From contig JAISOV010000026.1 in the NCBI GenBank assembly GCA_031275405.1, positions 1 through 64,000 on the forward strand: a stretch of DNA of 64,000 nt, given 5' to 3'. A model generated the notes under the pieces. That model ran no database searches and had not been told where the DNA came from. It saw nothing but the letters and a program-made list of their open reading frames with translations. Positions 1 through 7,995 of the stretch are shown here, piece by piece. This stretch comes from Clostridium sp. (GTDB taxonomy: Bacteria; Bacillota; Clostridia; Lachnospirales; Lachnospiraceae). Every line of letters starts with the position of its first letter. Position 1 is the stretch's first letter. Both the position numbers and the translations under genes were made by a program.

Positions 1-873
1 GGAGCCGGCATTTCCGCTGCTGCCGGTTTTAAGCCCGACAACACGGGAATCATAGTATTGGCTGCCCGGGTCTATCAGTTTGTTCGTATTGAAGTAAGTG
101 ACCTCACGTCCATTTGCCCATGTGTCGTTTATCTTGTGGCTGCCCATGATTTCCAGCAGAACATCATGGCGCAAACATGCTTTTGCGATTTGGGCGAGGT
201 CAAAGGCGGTGGTATACTGCCCGTCAGCGTCATAACCATCGGGGTTACAAAATTTGGAGGAAACCGCCCCTGCTTCTTTTGCTTTTTGGTTCATCGCGCC
301 TACAAATACTGTAACAGCCTGCCGCACCCCAAGAGCATTGTCACCCGCTATCTTTCTTCCCGCGTTCACGGCAAGCGTATATGCGGCATCATTGCCGGAG
401 GGTACCAGCAGAGCGACCAAAAGCTGTTTGCCTGTCAGCTGATCCCCGTAATTTAGCCCCGCCGTGGAAGAGTCGGAAGCAGTCAAATCTATCTCCGAGC
501 CGACCGTGAACGTATCGTTGAGCGAACAGGTCTCTAAAACCGTCAAAGCCGTAAGCATTTTGGCTGTGCTTGCCGGAGCGATAGGCTCATCGCTGTTTTT
601 CTGATAGAGAACGGAATTAGAATCAGCGTTCAACACATAGGCGTTTGCCGCCATAATATCTACTGAGATACTTTGAATGTCCTCTTTGGAAGCGGCATTT
701 TCATCCGCTGCGGTCGGGAACGCCCCGGTTTCCTTTATCGGTACGGAGCGGTCTGCCGTATGGCTTGAAGTTGCCTGTTCTTTCGGCGTAACGTCTTCGC
801 TTTGGCTGTTCAAGAGCAGTACTCCGGCGATTACGATAGCGCCAGCCAAGAAAACCATAAGAAATTTCTTCAT
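1..873 (-). CDS. Penicillin-binding-type D-alanyl-D-alanine carboxypeptidase (partial)
   Basis: This leftward frame starts at ATG 873-871 behind a strong AGGAGG and is open to the left edge, giving 291 residues without a stop. A hydrophobic N-terminal segment (about residues 4-21) acts as signal or anchor. The serine D,D-peptidase motifs are all present: STAK (Ser102, Lys105), SGN (159-161) and KTG (282-284). The family trims the terminal D-Ala from peptidoglycan stem peptides outside the membrane. It lies 97 bp downstream of a VanR/VanS-like pair on the same strand, so it may be a target of that system, as VanY of the D type is. The C-terminal domain lies outside the window. DacA-like housekeeping function is the alternative. 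Confidence 0.9.
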   Translation of the reverse strand, partial: MKKFLMVFLAGAIVIAGVLLLNSQSEDVTPKEQATSSHTADRSVPIKETGAFPTAADENAASKEDIQSISVDIMAANAYVLNADSNSVLYQKNSDEPIAPASTAKMLTALTVLETCSLNDTFTVGSEIDLTASDSSTAGLNYGDQLTGKQLLVALLVPSGNDAAYTLAVNAGRKIAGDNALGVRQAVTVFVGAMNQKAKEAGAVSSKFCNPDGYDADGQYTTAFDLAQIAKACLRHDVLLEIMGSHKINDTWANGREVTYFNTNKLIDPGSQYYDSRVVGLKTGSSGNAGS

Positions 874-970
874 AAAAAAACCTCCTGTTCTGTCTATTTG
901 TCTATGATACCAACGACATCGAAACAAAACCGGAGGGTAAACCTTATCTTTTTCTTAACTTGATGATTGT

Positions 971-2065
971 CTATTTCGGCAAGATGATGTCGAACGCCGT
1001 GCCGTTCCCGGCTTGCCGTGCAGTCAGCGTTCCGCCGTGCAACTCTATGATTCCGCGGCTTATGGAAAGCCCTAATCCTGTCCCGCCTGTCCCTGTGGCA
1101 CGGGATTTTTCAAGCCGATAGAGCTTGTCGAAAATCCGTTCCAATTCATCAGCGGGAACAGGGTTCGCGTGGGTGAGAAAAGAGATACGCACCTTATCAC
1201 GCAGGGCTTCCGCTTCAATGTCAATATATCGTCCCTCTTTCGCGTAACGAATCGCGTTATTGATCAGATTGTCAAAAACCCGCGCCATCAACACACCGTC
1301 TGCATGAATTGTCGGCGCCTGATCGGAAAGCGCAAGCCGGATTTCCATATCAGCGGAAGAAGTAAGCGGATATAATTCGTCTCGCTTTTGCAAAAGGAAT
1401 TTTTTTAAGTTCAGTTCCTCTCTGTCGATCGGTATCTCGTCCATCGTAAAATGGGCAATATCAAAAAGAGATTCCATCAGCCTTTCAAGCTGTCTCGATT
1501 TTGCAAGCGCCGCTCCTGCATACTTTGCTGAAATTTCCGGGTCAAGCTGTTTTTCGCCGATGAACGACAGATAACCGATGATGGAGGTTAAGGGCGTTCT
1601 GAGGTCATGAGCAAGATTCACAATAAAATCGCCCTTTGATCGCTCGACTTCTTTACGCTGATTAAGGGCGTCGCTGATCTGGATTGCCAATGCGTTAATG
1701 TTGTGTTCCAGTTCGCCCAAGGAATCGTTATTGTCGTTTGGCAGCAGGACATGATACTCGCCCTGCTGTATCTGTAAGACGGCGTTGTGTACTGCGCTCA
1801 TTCTTTTTGTTGTCCGATTGGTAAAGAGACAATTGAGGAAACCCGCCAGTAAAACAATCAGCGAAACAATTACAAAAGCCGGATCATAAAACAGAAATAT
1901 ATTGGATACGCGGTATAGCTGTTGCGCAACACTTCGCAAGCTCTCTGAATCGAATAGTTTGTATGCTGCCCAAAGAGCAAAGACTATGATCAGTGCGGAC
2001 AGAAGTATGCTGACAACGGCCAGGATCATAAATTGAACAGAAAACTTCCAAAATTTATTTTTCAA
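971..2065 (-). CDS. VanS-like membrane sensor histidine kinase
   Basis: I place the start at TTG 2065-2063, with GGAG and GGGG upstream, so the gene overlaps the regulator stop by 11 bp and is translationally coupled. A longer in-frame version would run deep into the regulator gene and gives non-protein-like sequence. The 364-residue product has two membrane segments (about 9-36 and 60-82), a HAMP-like linker, the phosphoacceptor box around AHDLRTPLTS (about residue 152), the N box NLINNAIRYA and the G box GTGGTGLGLS. It would autophosphorylate on His and pass the phosphate to the regulator encoded just upstream. The short extracytoplasmic loop resembles VanS-type sensors of cell-wall stress. 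The signal is unknown. Confidence 0.88.
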   Translation of the reverse strand: MKNKFWKFSVQFMILAVVSILLSALIIVFALWAAYKLFDSESLRSVAQQLYRVSNIFLFYDPAFVIVSLIVLLAGFLNCLFTNRTTKRMSAVHNAVLQIQQGEYHVLLPNDNNDSLGELEHNINALAIQISDALNQRKEVERSKGDFIVNLAHDLRTPLTSIIGYLSFIGEKQLDPEISAKYAGAALAKSRQLERLMESLFDIAHFTMDEIPIDREELNLKKFLLQKRDELYPLTSSADMEIRLALSDQAPTIHADGVLMARVFDNLINNAIRYAKEGRYIDIEAEALRDKVRISFLTHANPVPADELERIFDKLYRLEKSRATGTGGTGLGLSISRGIIELHGGTLTARQAGNGTAFDIILPK

Positions 2066-2750
2066 TTTTATACCCCACTCCCCATACCGTATGAATATAT
2101 TTGGGTTTCCGGGCGTCGTCGCCCAATTTACCGCGCAGTTTGCGGATATGAACCATAATGGTATTGTCCTGTTCCAAAGCGTCCTCTTTCCACACGCTTT
2201 CAAACAACTGCTCCGAGCTGAAGACCCGTCCCCGGTTTTGCGCCAAAAGCAGGAGGATATGAAATTCCTTCGGCGTCAGTCCTATGACTTCCTCATTTTT
2301 TATGACAGTATGCTCGTCAACCTTGATGACTAAATCCTTTAGAATGATTTCCTGTGTGCCATGCTCATGGTAGGGGTTCAGCTCTGTGTAGCGCCGCATT
2401 TGCGCTTTGATTCTCGCCACCAATTCCAACGGGTGGAATGGCTTGGTAATATAGTCGTCCGCGCCTGCGGAAAGCCCCTGCACCTTTTCAAGCGGCCGTG
2501 TCTTTGCGGTGATCAGAATAATCGGAATATTGGAGTTTTCCCGCACCTGCCGGCAAACCGCAAGACCGTCCAGTTTCGGCATCATAATGTCAAGAGCCAG
2601 CAGCGAAATGGTTTCCTTTTGCAAAACCGAAAGACATCCCACTCCGTCATAGGCCTTAAGAATATCGTAGTTTTCACCCGCAAGGTACAATTCAATCAAG
2701 TCAACGATGTCTTTATCATCATCAACAATCAGAACCTTTCGGCGTTCCAT
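2055..2750 (-). CDS. VanR-like OmpR/PhoB response regulator
   Basis: The 231-residue protein has a receiver domain (acidic pocket DDD at 10-12, phospho-Asp54 in LALDIMMPKLDG, Lys103 in ITKPF) and a C-terminal winged-helix DNA-binding domain ending in WGVGYKIEK. The segment FHPLELVARIKAQMRRY and the C-terminus resemble the VanR subfamily. An AAGGAGGG lies 9 bp before the ATG. It is the first gene of a leftward set with the kinase and the carboxypeptidase, so autoregulation and control of the carboxypeptidase are likely. That is inference from order, not from a visible binding site. Confidence 0.9.
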   Translation of the reverse strand: MERRKVLIVDDDKDIVDLIELYLAGENYDILKAYDGVGCLSVLQKETISLLALDIMMPKLDGLAVCRQVRENSNIPIILITAKTRPLEKVQGLSAGADDYITKPFHPLELVARIKAQMRRYTELNPYHEHGTQEIILKDLVIKVDEHTVIKNEEVIGLTPKEFHILLLLAQNRGRVFSSEQLFESVWKEDALEQDNTIMVHIRKLRGKLGDDARKPKYIHTVWGVGYKIEK

Positions 2751-2829
2751 CCTGGGACCCTCCTTCAGCGTAGTATTTCTTAAAAAATGATATCTGAATC
2801 ATCTTAACGGATTGCCGCGCAAATTCTTG

Positions 2830-3007
2830 ATTTTTTCTGCACCTGCTTTTTCGGGCGTCCTGCTGCTTCTGCGCCGATTTAGGAATTAACTACACCCGCC
2901 CGAACCGCTCCCGTACCCTCAATGCGGTTTTCCTCGCATAGTTTCTGTACCCGACGTTCGGATATGCCCCAATCAACGGCGGCTTTCTGCGCAGAGATAT
3001 AGTCCAT
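2830..3007 (-). pseudogene. Broken small helix-turn-helix gene
   Basis: From ATG 3007-3005 the frame reads MDYISAQKAAVDWGISERRV followed by QKLCEENRIEG. This is the typical start of the small helix-turn-helix proteins carried by Firmicutes integrative elements. The expected continuation (RFGRVW-LIPK) is found only in the next frame, where an in-frame TAG replaces the Trp, and a third frame gives EAAGRPKKQVQK. So at least two shifts and a stop have broken the gene. It marks the upstream edge of the VanRS-like block and suggests that block was delivered by, or sits in, an old mobile element. Confidence 0.6.
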
Positions 3008-3164
3008 GATAACTTATCCGCAAATAAAACGCAAGATTTATGAATCAAGGCCGTTTTTAGTAGATGGAAGCCGCAAGTCAAGCGGGCGGCAGCCTTAAAA
3101 CCTTAATTTTAAGCGGTTTAACAGCCGTTACTATGAAACTTCCGGGCAAAAGAGGACAGCAGAA

Positions 3165-3206
3165 CGACAGAAAAAGCAGGGCATGTCTGTTCGCATACCC
3201 TGCTTT
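3165..3206 (-). terminator. Intrinsic terminator of ldhA
   Basis: Positions 3173-3185 and 3194-3206 form a 13-bp stem with one G-U pair and an 8-base loop. In the leftward direction it is followed by a run of five T. It lies 43 bp past the ldhA stop. Confidence 0.8.
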
Positions 3207-3248
3207 ACGTAAAGCTGGTTCCTATCCCGGCTTACCGGCTGGTGTTTT

Positions 3249-4238
3249 TTATTTCACTTCATTCAGGCTGCTCTTTCCCTGCTGAAAGTCGAGGGCATTC
3301 CGTAAAGTGGTTTCCGTGATCGCAGCCAAGGCTTCTTTGGTGAAAAATCCTTGGTGGGAAGTGATCATGACGTTGGGGAACGACAGAAGCCTCGCGGTAA
3401 CGGAGTGTTCCAGGATCTCATCGGAACGGTCTTCAAATACGTTCGGGGTTTCTTCTTCGTAAACGTCCAGCCCCACCCCGGCAAATTTATGCAGCCGGAT
3501 TCCCTCGATCAGGTCGTCCGTCTTGACGAGAGCGCCTCTGGAAGTATTCACGAAGATCACGCCGTCTTTCATCTTTTTGATCGTATCTATATTGATCATG
3601 TGGTAAGTATTGTCCATCAGCGGGCAGTGGAGGGAAATCAGGTCGCTCTGCTCTAAAAGCTCGTCCAAGCTGACATATTTCACGAAGCCGTTCAGGGATT
3701 CGTTCCGGTAGACATCATAGGCGATGACTTTCATGCCGAAGCCGTTACAGATACGGCACATGGCAGCGCCGATTTTTCCGGTGCCGATGATCCCGGCGGT
3801 TTTTTGATAAAAATTGGAGCCGATCAGGCCGCTTAGGCTGAAATCATTTTCCCGGACTTTGTTATAGGATTTATAAAGCCGCCGGTTGCAGGCAAGGGCG
3901 AGGGCAATGGCGTGTTCCGCCACGGCTTCGGGAGAATATCCGGGTACGCGCATGACGGTAATGCCATGTTGACGCGCCGCTTCGAGATCCACGTTATTGA
4001 ATCCGGCACAGCGCAGCAGTACCAGACCGACCCCTTCTTCATGCAGGATGCGCAGCGTTTCGCTCCCTACGTTGGAACTGACGAACGCGCATACCGCGTC
4101 GAAGCCTTTGGCCAGAGCGGCCGTCCTGGGACCTAAGTCCGGTTCCAGATAGTCGATCTCTATCTGCGGGAAATCCGGGAGGCCTTTCTGAAAAGAAAGT
4201 TTGTCATAGCTTTTGGTGTCATAAAACAGGATTTTCAT
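3249..4238 (-). CDS. ldhA: D-lactate dehydrogenase (2-hydroxyacid dehydrogenase family)
   Basis: The enzyme reduces pyruvate to D-lactate with NADH in the cytoplasm. The Rossmann motif GIIGTGKIG lies near residues 150-158, with the catalytic Arg in NTSRGALVKTDDLIEG, Glu in DVYEEE and the His of ITSHQGFFT. Overall it matches the LdhA branch more than VanH. I take ATG 4238-4236, with GGGAG six bases upstream; an ATG four codons earlier overlaps that Shine-Dalgarno. The ribosome binding site is the end of a dispersed hairpin element. A good promoter lies at 4434-4461 and a terminator follows. It is probably monocistronic. Confidence 0.9.
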   Translation of the reverse strand: MKILFYDTKSYDKLSFQKGLPDFPQIEIDYLEPDLGPRTAALAKGFDAVCAFVSSNVGSETLRILHEEGVGLVLLRCAGFNNVDLEAARQHGITVMRVPGYSPEAVAEHAIALALACNRRLYKSYNKVRENDFSLSGLIGSNFYQKTAGIIGTGKIGAAMCRICNGFGMKVIAYDVYRNESLNGFVKYVSLDELLEQSDLISLHCPLMDNTYHMINIDTIKKMKDGVIFVNTSRGALVKTDDLIEGIRLHKFAGVGLDVYEEETPNVFEDRSDEILEHSVTARLLSFPNVMITSHQGFFTKEALAAITETTLRNALDFQQGKSSLNEVK

Positions 4239-4325
4239 CGTTGCTCCCATCTGCCCGCTGCCCTATCAAGCGTCTTTCGCGGGCGTACAAGTCAGGGGGC
4301 TGAAAGTTTCTTTCCGCTTTCAGCC
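4239..4325 (-). repeat. Dispersed hairpin/SD element, copy A (ldhA leader)
   Basis: Read leftward, the element has a first hairpin (GGCTGAAAG..CTTTCAGCC), a spacer CCCTGACTTGTAC, then a second hairpin built from GCCCGC and GCGGGC with GAAAGACGCTTGATAGGGCA between the arms. It ends in AGATGGGAGC, the Shine-Dalgarno of ldhA. The same modules recur at 10813, 18743, 31575, 33250, 54313 and 57161. Confidence 0.75.
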
Positions 4326-4433
4326 TTACCTCGTTTCTGCGCGGCTTCCGGTGCGCAAAGCCATCAATGACCGGAGAATTTTCAAGGATAGTGTACCCAG
4401 ATCCGGCGGAAATCACACATCCTTATAGAGTAG

Positions 4434-4461
4434 GATATACCTGGAAAGCGGTGGCTGTCAA
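4434..4461 (-). promoter_or_regulatory. Promoter of ldhA
   Basis: The leftward strand has TTGACA (4461-4456), a 16-bp spacer and TATATC (4439-4434). A transcript would carry a leader of about 190 nt containing element copy A. Confidence 0.6.
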
Positions 4462-4532
4462 GAGAGAACCTACGGTTTAAGAAGATTGCCGCAAAAAATT
4501 TGTAACTTTTTTGCGAAGTTGCGAATTTTATG

Positions 4533-4561
4533 CTGATTATCACGAACGGTTCTGTTATAAT
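4533..4561 (+). promoter_or_regulatory. Promoter of nth
   Basis: A perfect TATAAT at 4556-4561 has an extended -10 TG two bases before it. The -35 is weak (CTGATT). The remaining 240 bp to nth hold no convincing gene; the gap 4251-4800 otherwise contains only element copy A and the divergent ldhA promoter. Confidence 0.55.
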
Positions 4562-4800
4562 GGATTTTGAGACATGGTGAAAGCGGATGGAATCACACAT
4601 GTCCTGCAAGAAGTATCTCACTTCACGCGGAGATTTCCGAACCAGCGGTCAGGACGCTTTCCGCAATGGCCGACGCCGACCGGATCAGCGGGAGTATCTC
4701 CCTTGTCGCCAGGCTATGCCAGCGGGTTGACCGGCAAATGCGGTTGGGGGGAACGTCCGGCAGCATTACATAGATTTGAGAAGAAAGAAGTGGCTGACTG

Positions 4801-5445
4801 ATGAGAAAGAATACCCGGAAGATACTGGACGCGCTGGACGCGTACTATGGAATGGACGGCAGGTGCTATCTGCAGCACCGGAATGCCTGGCAGCTTCTGA
4901 TTGCCACCATCCTCAGCGCGCAATGCACCGATGCCCGAGTGAATCTGGTCACGGAGGAACTGTTTCGGAAATACCCAAACGTGGAAGCGTTCGCCAACGC
5001 GCGGCTGGAGGAACTGGAGCAGGACATTCATTCGACCGGATTTTACCACAACAAAGCCAAGAACATCATCGCCTGCTGTAAAATGTTGATAGAAAAATAT
5101 GGTGGAGAAGTGCCAAAAAGCATAGAAGAGCTTACCCAGCTGGCAGGGGTGGGACGTAAAACCGCTAATGTCATCAGAGGGAATATTTTCCATGAACCGA
5201 GTGTCGTAGTGGATACCCACGTAAAGAGGATCGCTAAAAAATTAGGGCTGACACAAGAAGAAGACCCGGTGAAAATAGAGTTTGACCTGATGAGGGAACT
5301 TCCAAAAGACCACTGGATCGCTATCAACATCCAGCTAATCGCGTTCGGAAGGGAAATCTGCAAAGCGCCCACGCCCAAGTGCGGGCAATGTTTCTTGCGG
5401 GATCTATGTCCGGATTATCAGAAAAGAGGATTATCCCTGCACTGA
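4801..5445 (+). CDS. nth: Endonuclease III (DNA glycosylase/AP lyase)
   Basis: This base-excision repair enzyme removes oxidised pyrimidines and cleaves the abasic site. The helix-hairpin-helix LAGVGRKTANV carries the catalytic Lys120, Asp138 lies in VVDTHVKR, and Cys187, 194, 197 and 203 form the C-X6-C-X2-C-X5-C iron-sulfur cluster site. The length (214 residues) is normal for the family. The Shine-Dalgarno is weak (GAAAGAAG), but the start at 4801 fits the family N-terminus. It faces the ldhA gene and is followed by a hairpin at 5457-5483. Confidence 0.96.
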   Translation: MRKNTRKILDALDAYYGMDGRCYLQHRNAWQLLIATILSAQCTDARVNLVTEELFRKYPNVEAFANARLEELEQDIHSTGFYHNKAKNIIACCKMLIEKYGGEVPKSIEELTQLAGVGRKTANVIRGNIFHEPSVVVDTHVKRIAKKLGLTQEEDPVKIEFDLMRELPKDHWIAINIQLIAFGREICKAPTPKCGQCFLRDLCPDYQKRGLSLH

Positions 5446-5456
5446 AATGCATATCT

Positions 5457-5483
5457 TACAAGAAGCAGAAACCGCTTCTTGTA
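5457..5483 (+). terminator. Hairpin between convergent nth and membrane-TPR genes
   Basis: A perfect 10-bp stem (5457-5466 with 5474-5483) encloses a 7-base loop. It lies between convergent genes but has no T tract on either side, so terminator function is only probable. Confidence 0.45.
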
Positions 5484-5544
5484 ATCCATTGCGGCGCCTT
5501 TTCTCAGAAACTGCCGTCCCTGCCAAACAGTGACGACGGACCGG

Positions 5545-6189
5545 CTAGGCGCGGTCGTCGCAAACCTTGGGATAAGTTTCCTGAAGTTTATGGACAATGG
5601 CGTTGCGGTTGACGGAGGCAAGGGTTTGAGCGGTCGCCAATAGATCCCGGATCCGCTGCGGCTCTCCGACCGAAGCGTAGATTTCCGCCAATGTATAATA
5701 GGTCTGGCTGACATCGGTATGGGTGGACAGGGCAAACTCCAGTATGGTACGAGTTTCCTGCAGGAAGCCTACCTGGTACAGGAGCGACGCCCATTTCTGT
5801 AAGGTACGGGCAAGCAAGGTATAGTTCTGGTCATAAGTCGTCAGTTCCGTGATGTTAGGGGTGCCATACATCAGTTTCAGGTCGGTATTGGTATAACCGG
5901 TAAGGTTCAGGATTTTCTGCCCGGCAAGCGTATACAGAATATCCAGGCACTCACGGACGTCCTCCTGATCGGACATTACCGTTACCGGAAGCCGCTCCAA
6001 GGGAATGCGGATATACTCCAGATCGTCCAAAGGCTTGCGCCGGACATTGTTCGCCCGCGCTTCCCTGTCCCAGAAGTCCTTTTCCTGCCGCTTCTGCTGA
6101 CGGGTGTAGCGCCTCAAATGACGTGTCAATATGAATACAAAGAGGACAATGCTTGCCAAAACCCACATTTTCGTATATAATCCTTTCAT
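5545..6189 (-). CDS. Membrane-anchored protein with TPR-like helices
   Basis: I do not recognise a named family. The 214-residue protein has one N-terminal membrane segment (about residues 8-24: WVLASIVLFVFILTR) followed by a basic stretch rich in Arg, Lys and Gln, so most of it is probably cytoplasmic. The C-terminal part (about 125-205) has the helical spacing of TPR repeats (ARTLQKWASLLYQVGF, YYTLAEIYASVGE). A scaffold or protein-contact role is plausible. It is convergent with nth and divergent from the small gene at 6314. Confidence 0.65.
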   Translation of the reverse strand: MKGLYTKMWVLASIVLFVFILTRHLRRYTRQQKRQEKDFWDREARANNVRRKPLDDLEYIRIPLERLPVTVMSDQEDVRECLDILYTLAGQKILNLTGYTNTDLKLMYGTPNITELTTYDQNYTLLARTLQKWASLLYQVGFLQETRTILEFALSTHTDVSQTYYTLAEIYASVGEPQRIRDLLATAQTLASVNRNAIVHKLQETYPKVCDDRA

Positions 6190-6313
6190 GGCGAAATGTC
6201 AGGAACCGGCAGGGAAGATCCGGTTCATAGGCTAAAGTCCAGCCGCAGGCTGTAGCCGGTTCCATAGGCTGTAACGAGTCCATCCGTACAAATCAGGAGG
6301 AAAGGGAGGGAGC

Positions 6314-6421
6314 ATGTTCAACTTTCATAACAAAAAGAACAGGCGGAAGATTTCGGTGGCCGTCATCATACTGATCATTTTGGCTATGGTGATTTCTACT
6401 CTAGCATACTTTATGAGTTAA
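6314..6421 (+). CDS. 35-residue single-pass membrane peptide
   Basis: This small gene has ATG 6314, the stop TAA at 6419-6421 and a strong GGGAGGG three to nine bases upstream. The product starts MFNFHNKKNRRKISVAV and continues as one hydrophobic helix (about residues 15-34). A short positively charged head before the helix predicts the N-terminus inside the cell. It lies 41 bp before the VanW-family gene and may be cotranscribed with it. Function is unknown. Confidence 0.7.
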   Translation: MFNFHNKKNRRKISVAVIILIILAMVISTLAYFMS

Positions 6422-6462
6422 TTCAATAAAAATCGATCCAGCAGGCAGAAAAGGAAGCGCGT

Positions 6463-7974
6463 ATGAAAAAATATGAGAAAAAAAGATATGGCCTGGCGTT
6501 CCGACTGGCGTTCTTCGCTGTTTTCCTCCTGTGCGGCATGGCCTTGCCGGCACAGGCAAAAGAAGCTGTCATCAAGCAGGGGATTCTCGCGGACGGGATC
6601 AATCTGTCTGGCATGACGGCGGAGGAAGCCTCCCAGGCGGTAGCGGCCTATGTGGAGAATCTGAAGCCGGTAGAGATCGTCTTTCTTGCGGGGGGCGGAA
6701 ACGAAGTGGCGACGACGGCTGGGGAACTGGGGATTACCTGGGCGAATCCGGAGCTGGTGCAGGAAGCCCTACAGATCGGCCTCAAGGGCAATATCATCGA
6801 GCGTTACAAAGTCTTAAAAGACCTGGAGCATGAAAATAAAGTGTATGACATCAGGCTTGGTTTTGACGTGATGGCGATCAACCGGATCCTCACGGAAAAA
6901 TGTGCCGTCTATGACCAACGTGCCGTACATTTTTCTATGGAAAGGAAAGACGGGGTTTTCCGGATCCTGGAGGGGCAGACCGGATATAAACTGGACATTG
7001 AGACTTCCATTGACACGGTATACAACTATCTGGCGAATCAATGGGATCAGACTTCCTGTAAGATCCCTCTGGACATTGCGGTGGAGGAACCTAAGGGGAG
7101 CGCGGAGGCTCTCTCCCAGGTGACGGATGTGATCGGCTCCTGTAGCACGTCTTATTCCACGTCCGGGGCGTCCAGAAGCGCCAATGTGAAAAATGGCTGT
7201 GAACTGATAAACGGAACCGTGCTTTATCCGGGAGAAGAATTTTCCACCTACCAGGCGGTAGCGCCCTTTACTACGGCGAACGGATATTACATGGCTGGCT
7301 CCTACCTAAACGGACGAGTGGTAGACAGCCTGGGCGGAGGGATCTGCCAGGTGTCAACGACTTTATACAATGCGGTGCTGAACGCGGAACTGGACGTCAC
7401 GGAACGCCACAATCATTCTATGATCGTAAACTACGTGGATCCCTCGGCGGATGCCGCCATCGCGGAAAGCGCCGGAAAGGATTTCCGGTTCGTCAACAAC
7501 ACGGATTACCCTATTTATATAGAGGGTACTGTCTCCAATAAAAACATCACGTTCCGGATCTACGGAAAAGAAGTCCGGGATCCGGGGCGCGTAGTCACTT
7601 ATAAAAGCGAGGTGCTGGAAACCATCCTGCCGCAGACGGAAGCCATCTATCCGGATGCCGGACAGCCGGTGGGCTACATCAACAAGGAAAGCGCCCATAT
7701 AGGGTATAAGGCGCGGCTGTGGAAAGTCGTGACCCAGGACGGCGCGGAAATCAGCCGAACCCAGGTGAACAGCAGCAGTTATAAAATGACGCCCAGGACG
7801 GCTTATGTCGGTGTCGCAACAACGGATCCTAACGCTTACAATGAAATGATGGCGGCCATCGGAACCGGAAGCATCGACCATGTGCAGAACGTGATCAACC
7901 TTTTGACGGCACAGGCTCAGCCTCCTGCGGATCAGGCCGCTCCCGCTCCGGAAGAAGGGGCGCCGGCGGTATAG
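6463..7974 (+). CDS. VanW-family cell-wall protein with PG-binding and G5 domains
   Basis: A signal peptide (residues 1-32, ending ALPAQAKEA) exports this 503-residue protein. It then has a PG_binding_4-type region (about 45-220), the VanW domain (about 235-365, with GTVLYPGEEFSTYQAVAPFT and LGGGICQVSTTLYNA) and a G5-like domain (about 380-455, SEVLETILP..). The tail is rich in Pro and Ala. The family is common in Clostridia and is not by itself a resistance marker; the exact activity is unknown. AAGGAAG precedes the ATG by six bases. It stands between a small membrane peptide and an AIR-synthase-like gene on the same strand. Confidence 0.9.
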   Translation: MKKYEKKRYGLAFRLAFFAVFLLCGMALPAQAKEAVIKQGILADGINLSGMTAEEASQAVAAYVENLKPVEIVFLAGGGNEVATTAGELGITWANPELVQEALQIGLKGNIIERYKVLKDLEHENKVYDIRLGFDVMAINRILTEKCAVYDQRAVHFSMERKDGVFRILEGQTGYKLDIETSIDTVYNYLANQWDQTSCKIPLDIAVEEPKGSAEALSQVTDVIGSCSTSYSTSGASRSANVKNGCELINGTVLYPGEEFSTYQAVAPFTTANGYYMAGSYLNGRVVDSLGGGICQVSTTLYNAVLNAELDVTERHNHSMIVNYVDPSADAAIAESAGKDFRFVNNTDYPIYIEGTVSNKNITFRIYGKEVRDPGRVVTYKSEVLETILPQTEAIYPDAGQPVGYINKESAHIGYKARLWKVVTQDGAEISRTQVNSSSYKMTPRTAYVGVATTDPNAYNEMMAAIGTGSIDHVQNVINLLTAQAQPPADQAAPAPEEGAPAV

Positions 7975-7995
7975 GCGCGCAAGGAACAAAACGGC

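Noticed and set aside
4574..4801. 75-codon open frame ending on the nth start codon
   Set aside because: It has no Shine-Dalgarno, starts a few bases after the nth -10 and is Pro/Gly/Ser-rich without family resemblance; read as nth leader.
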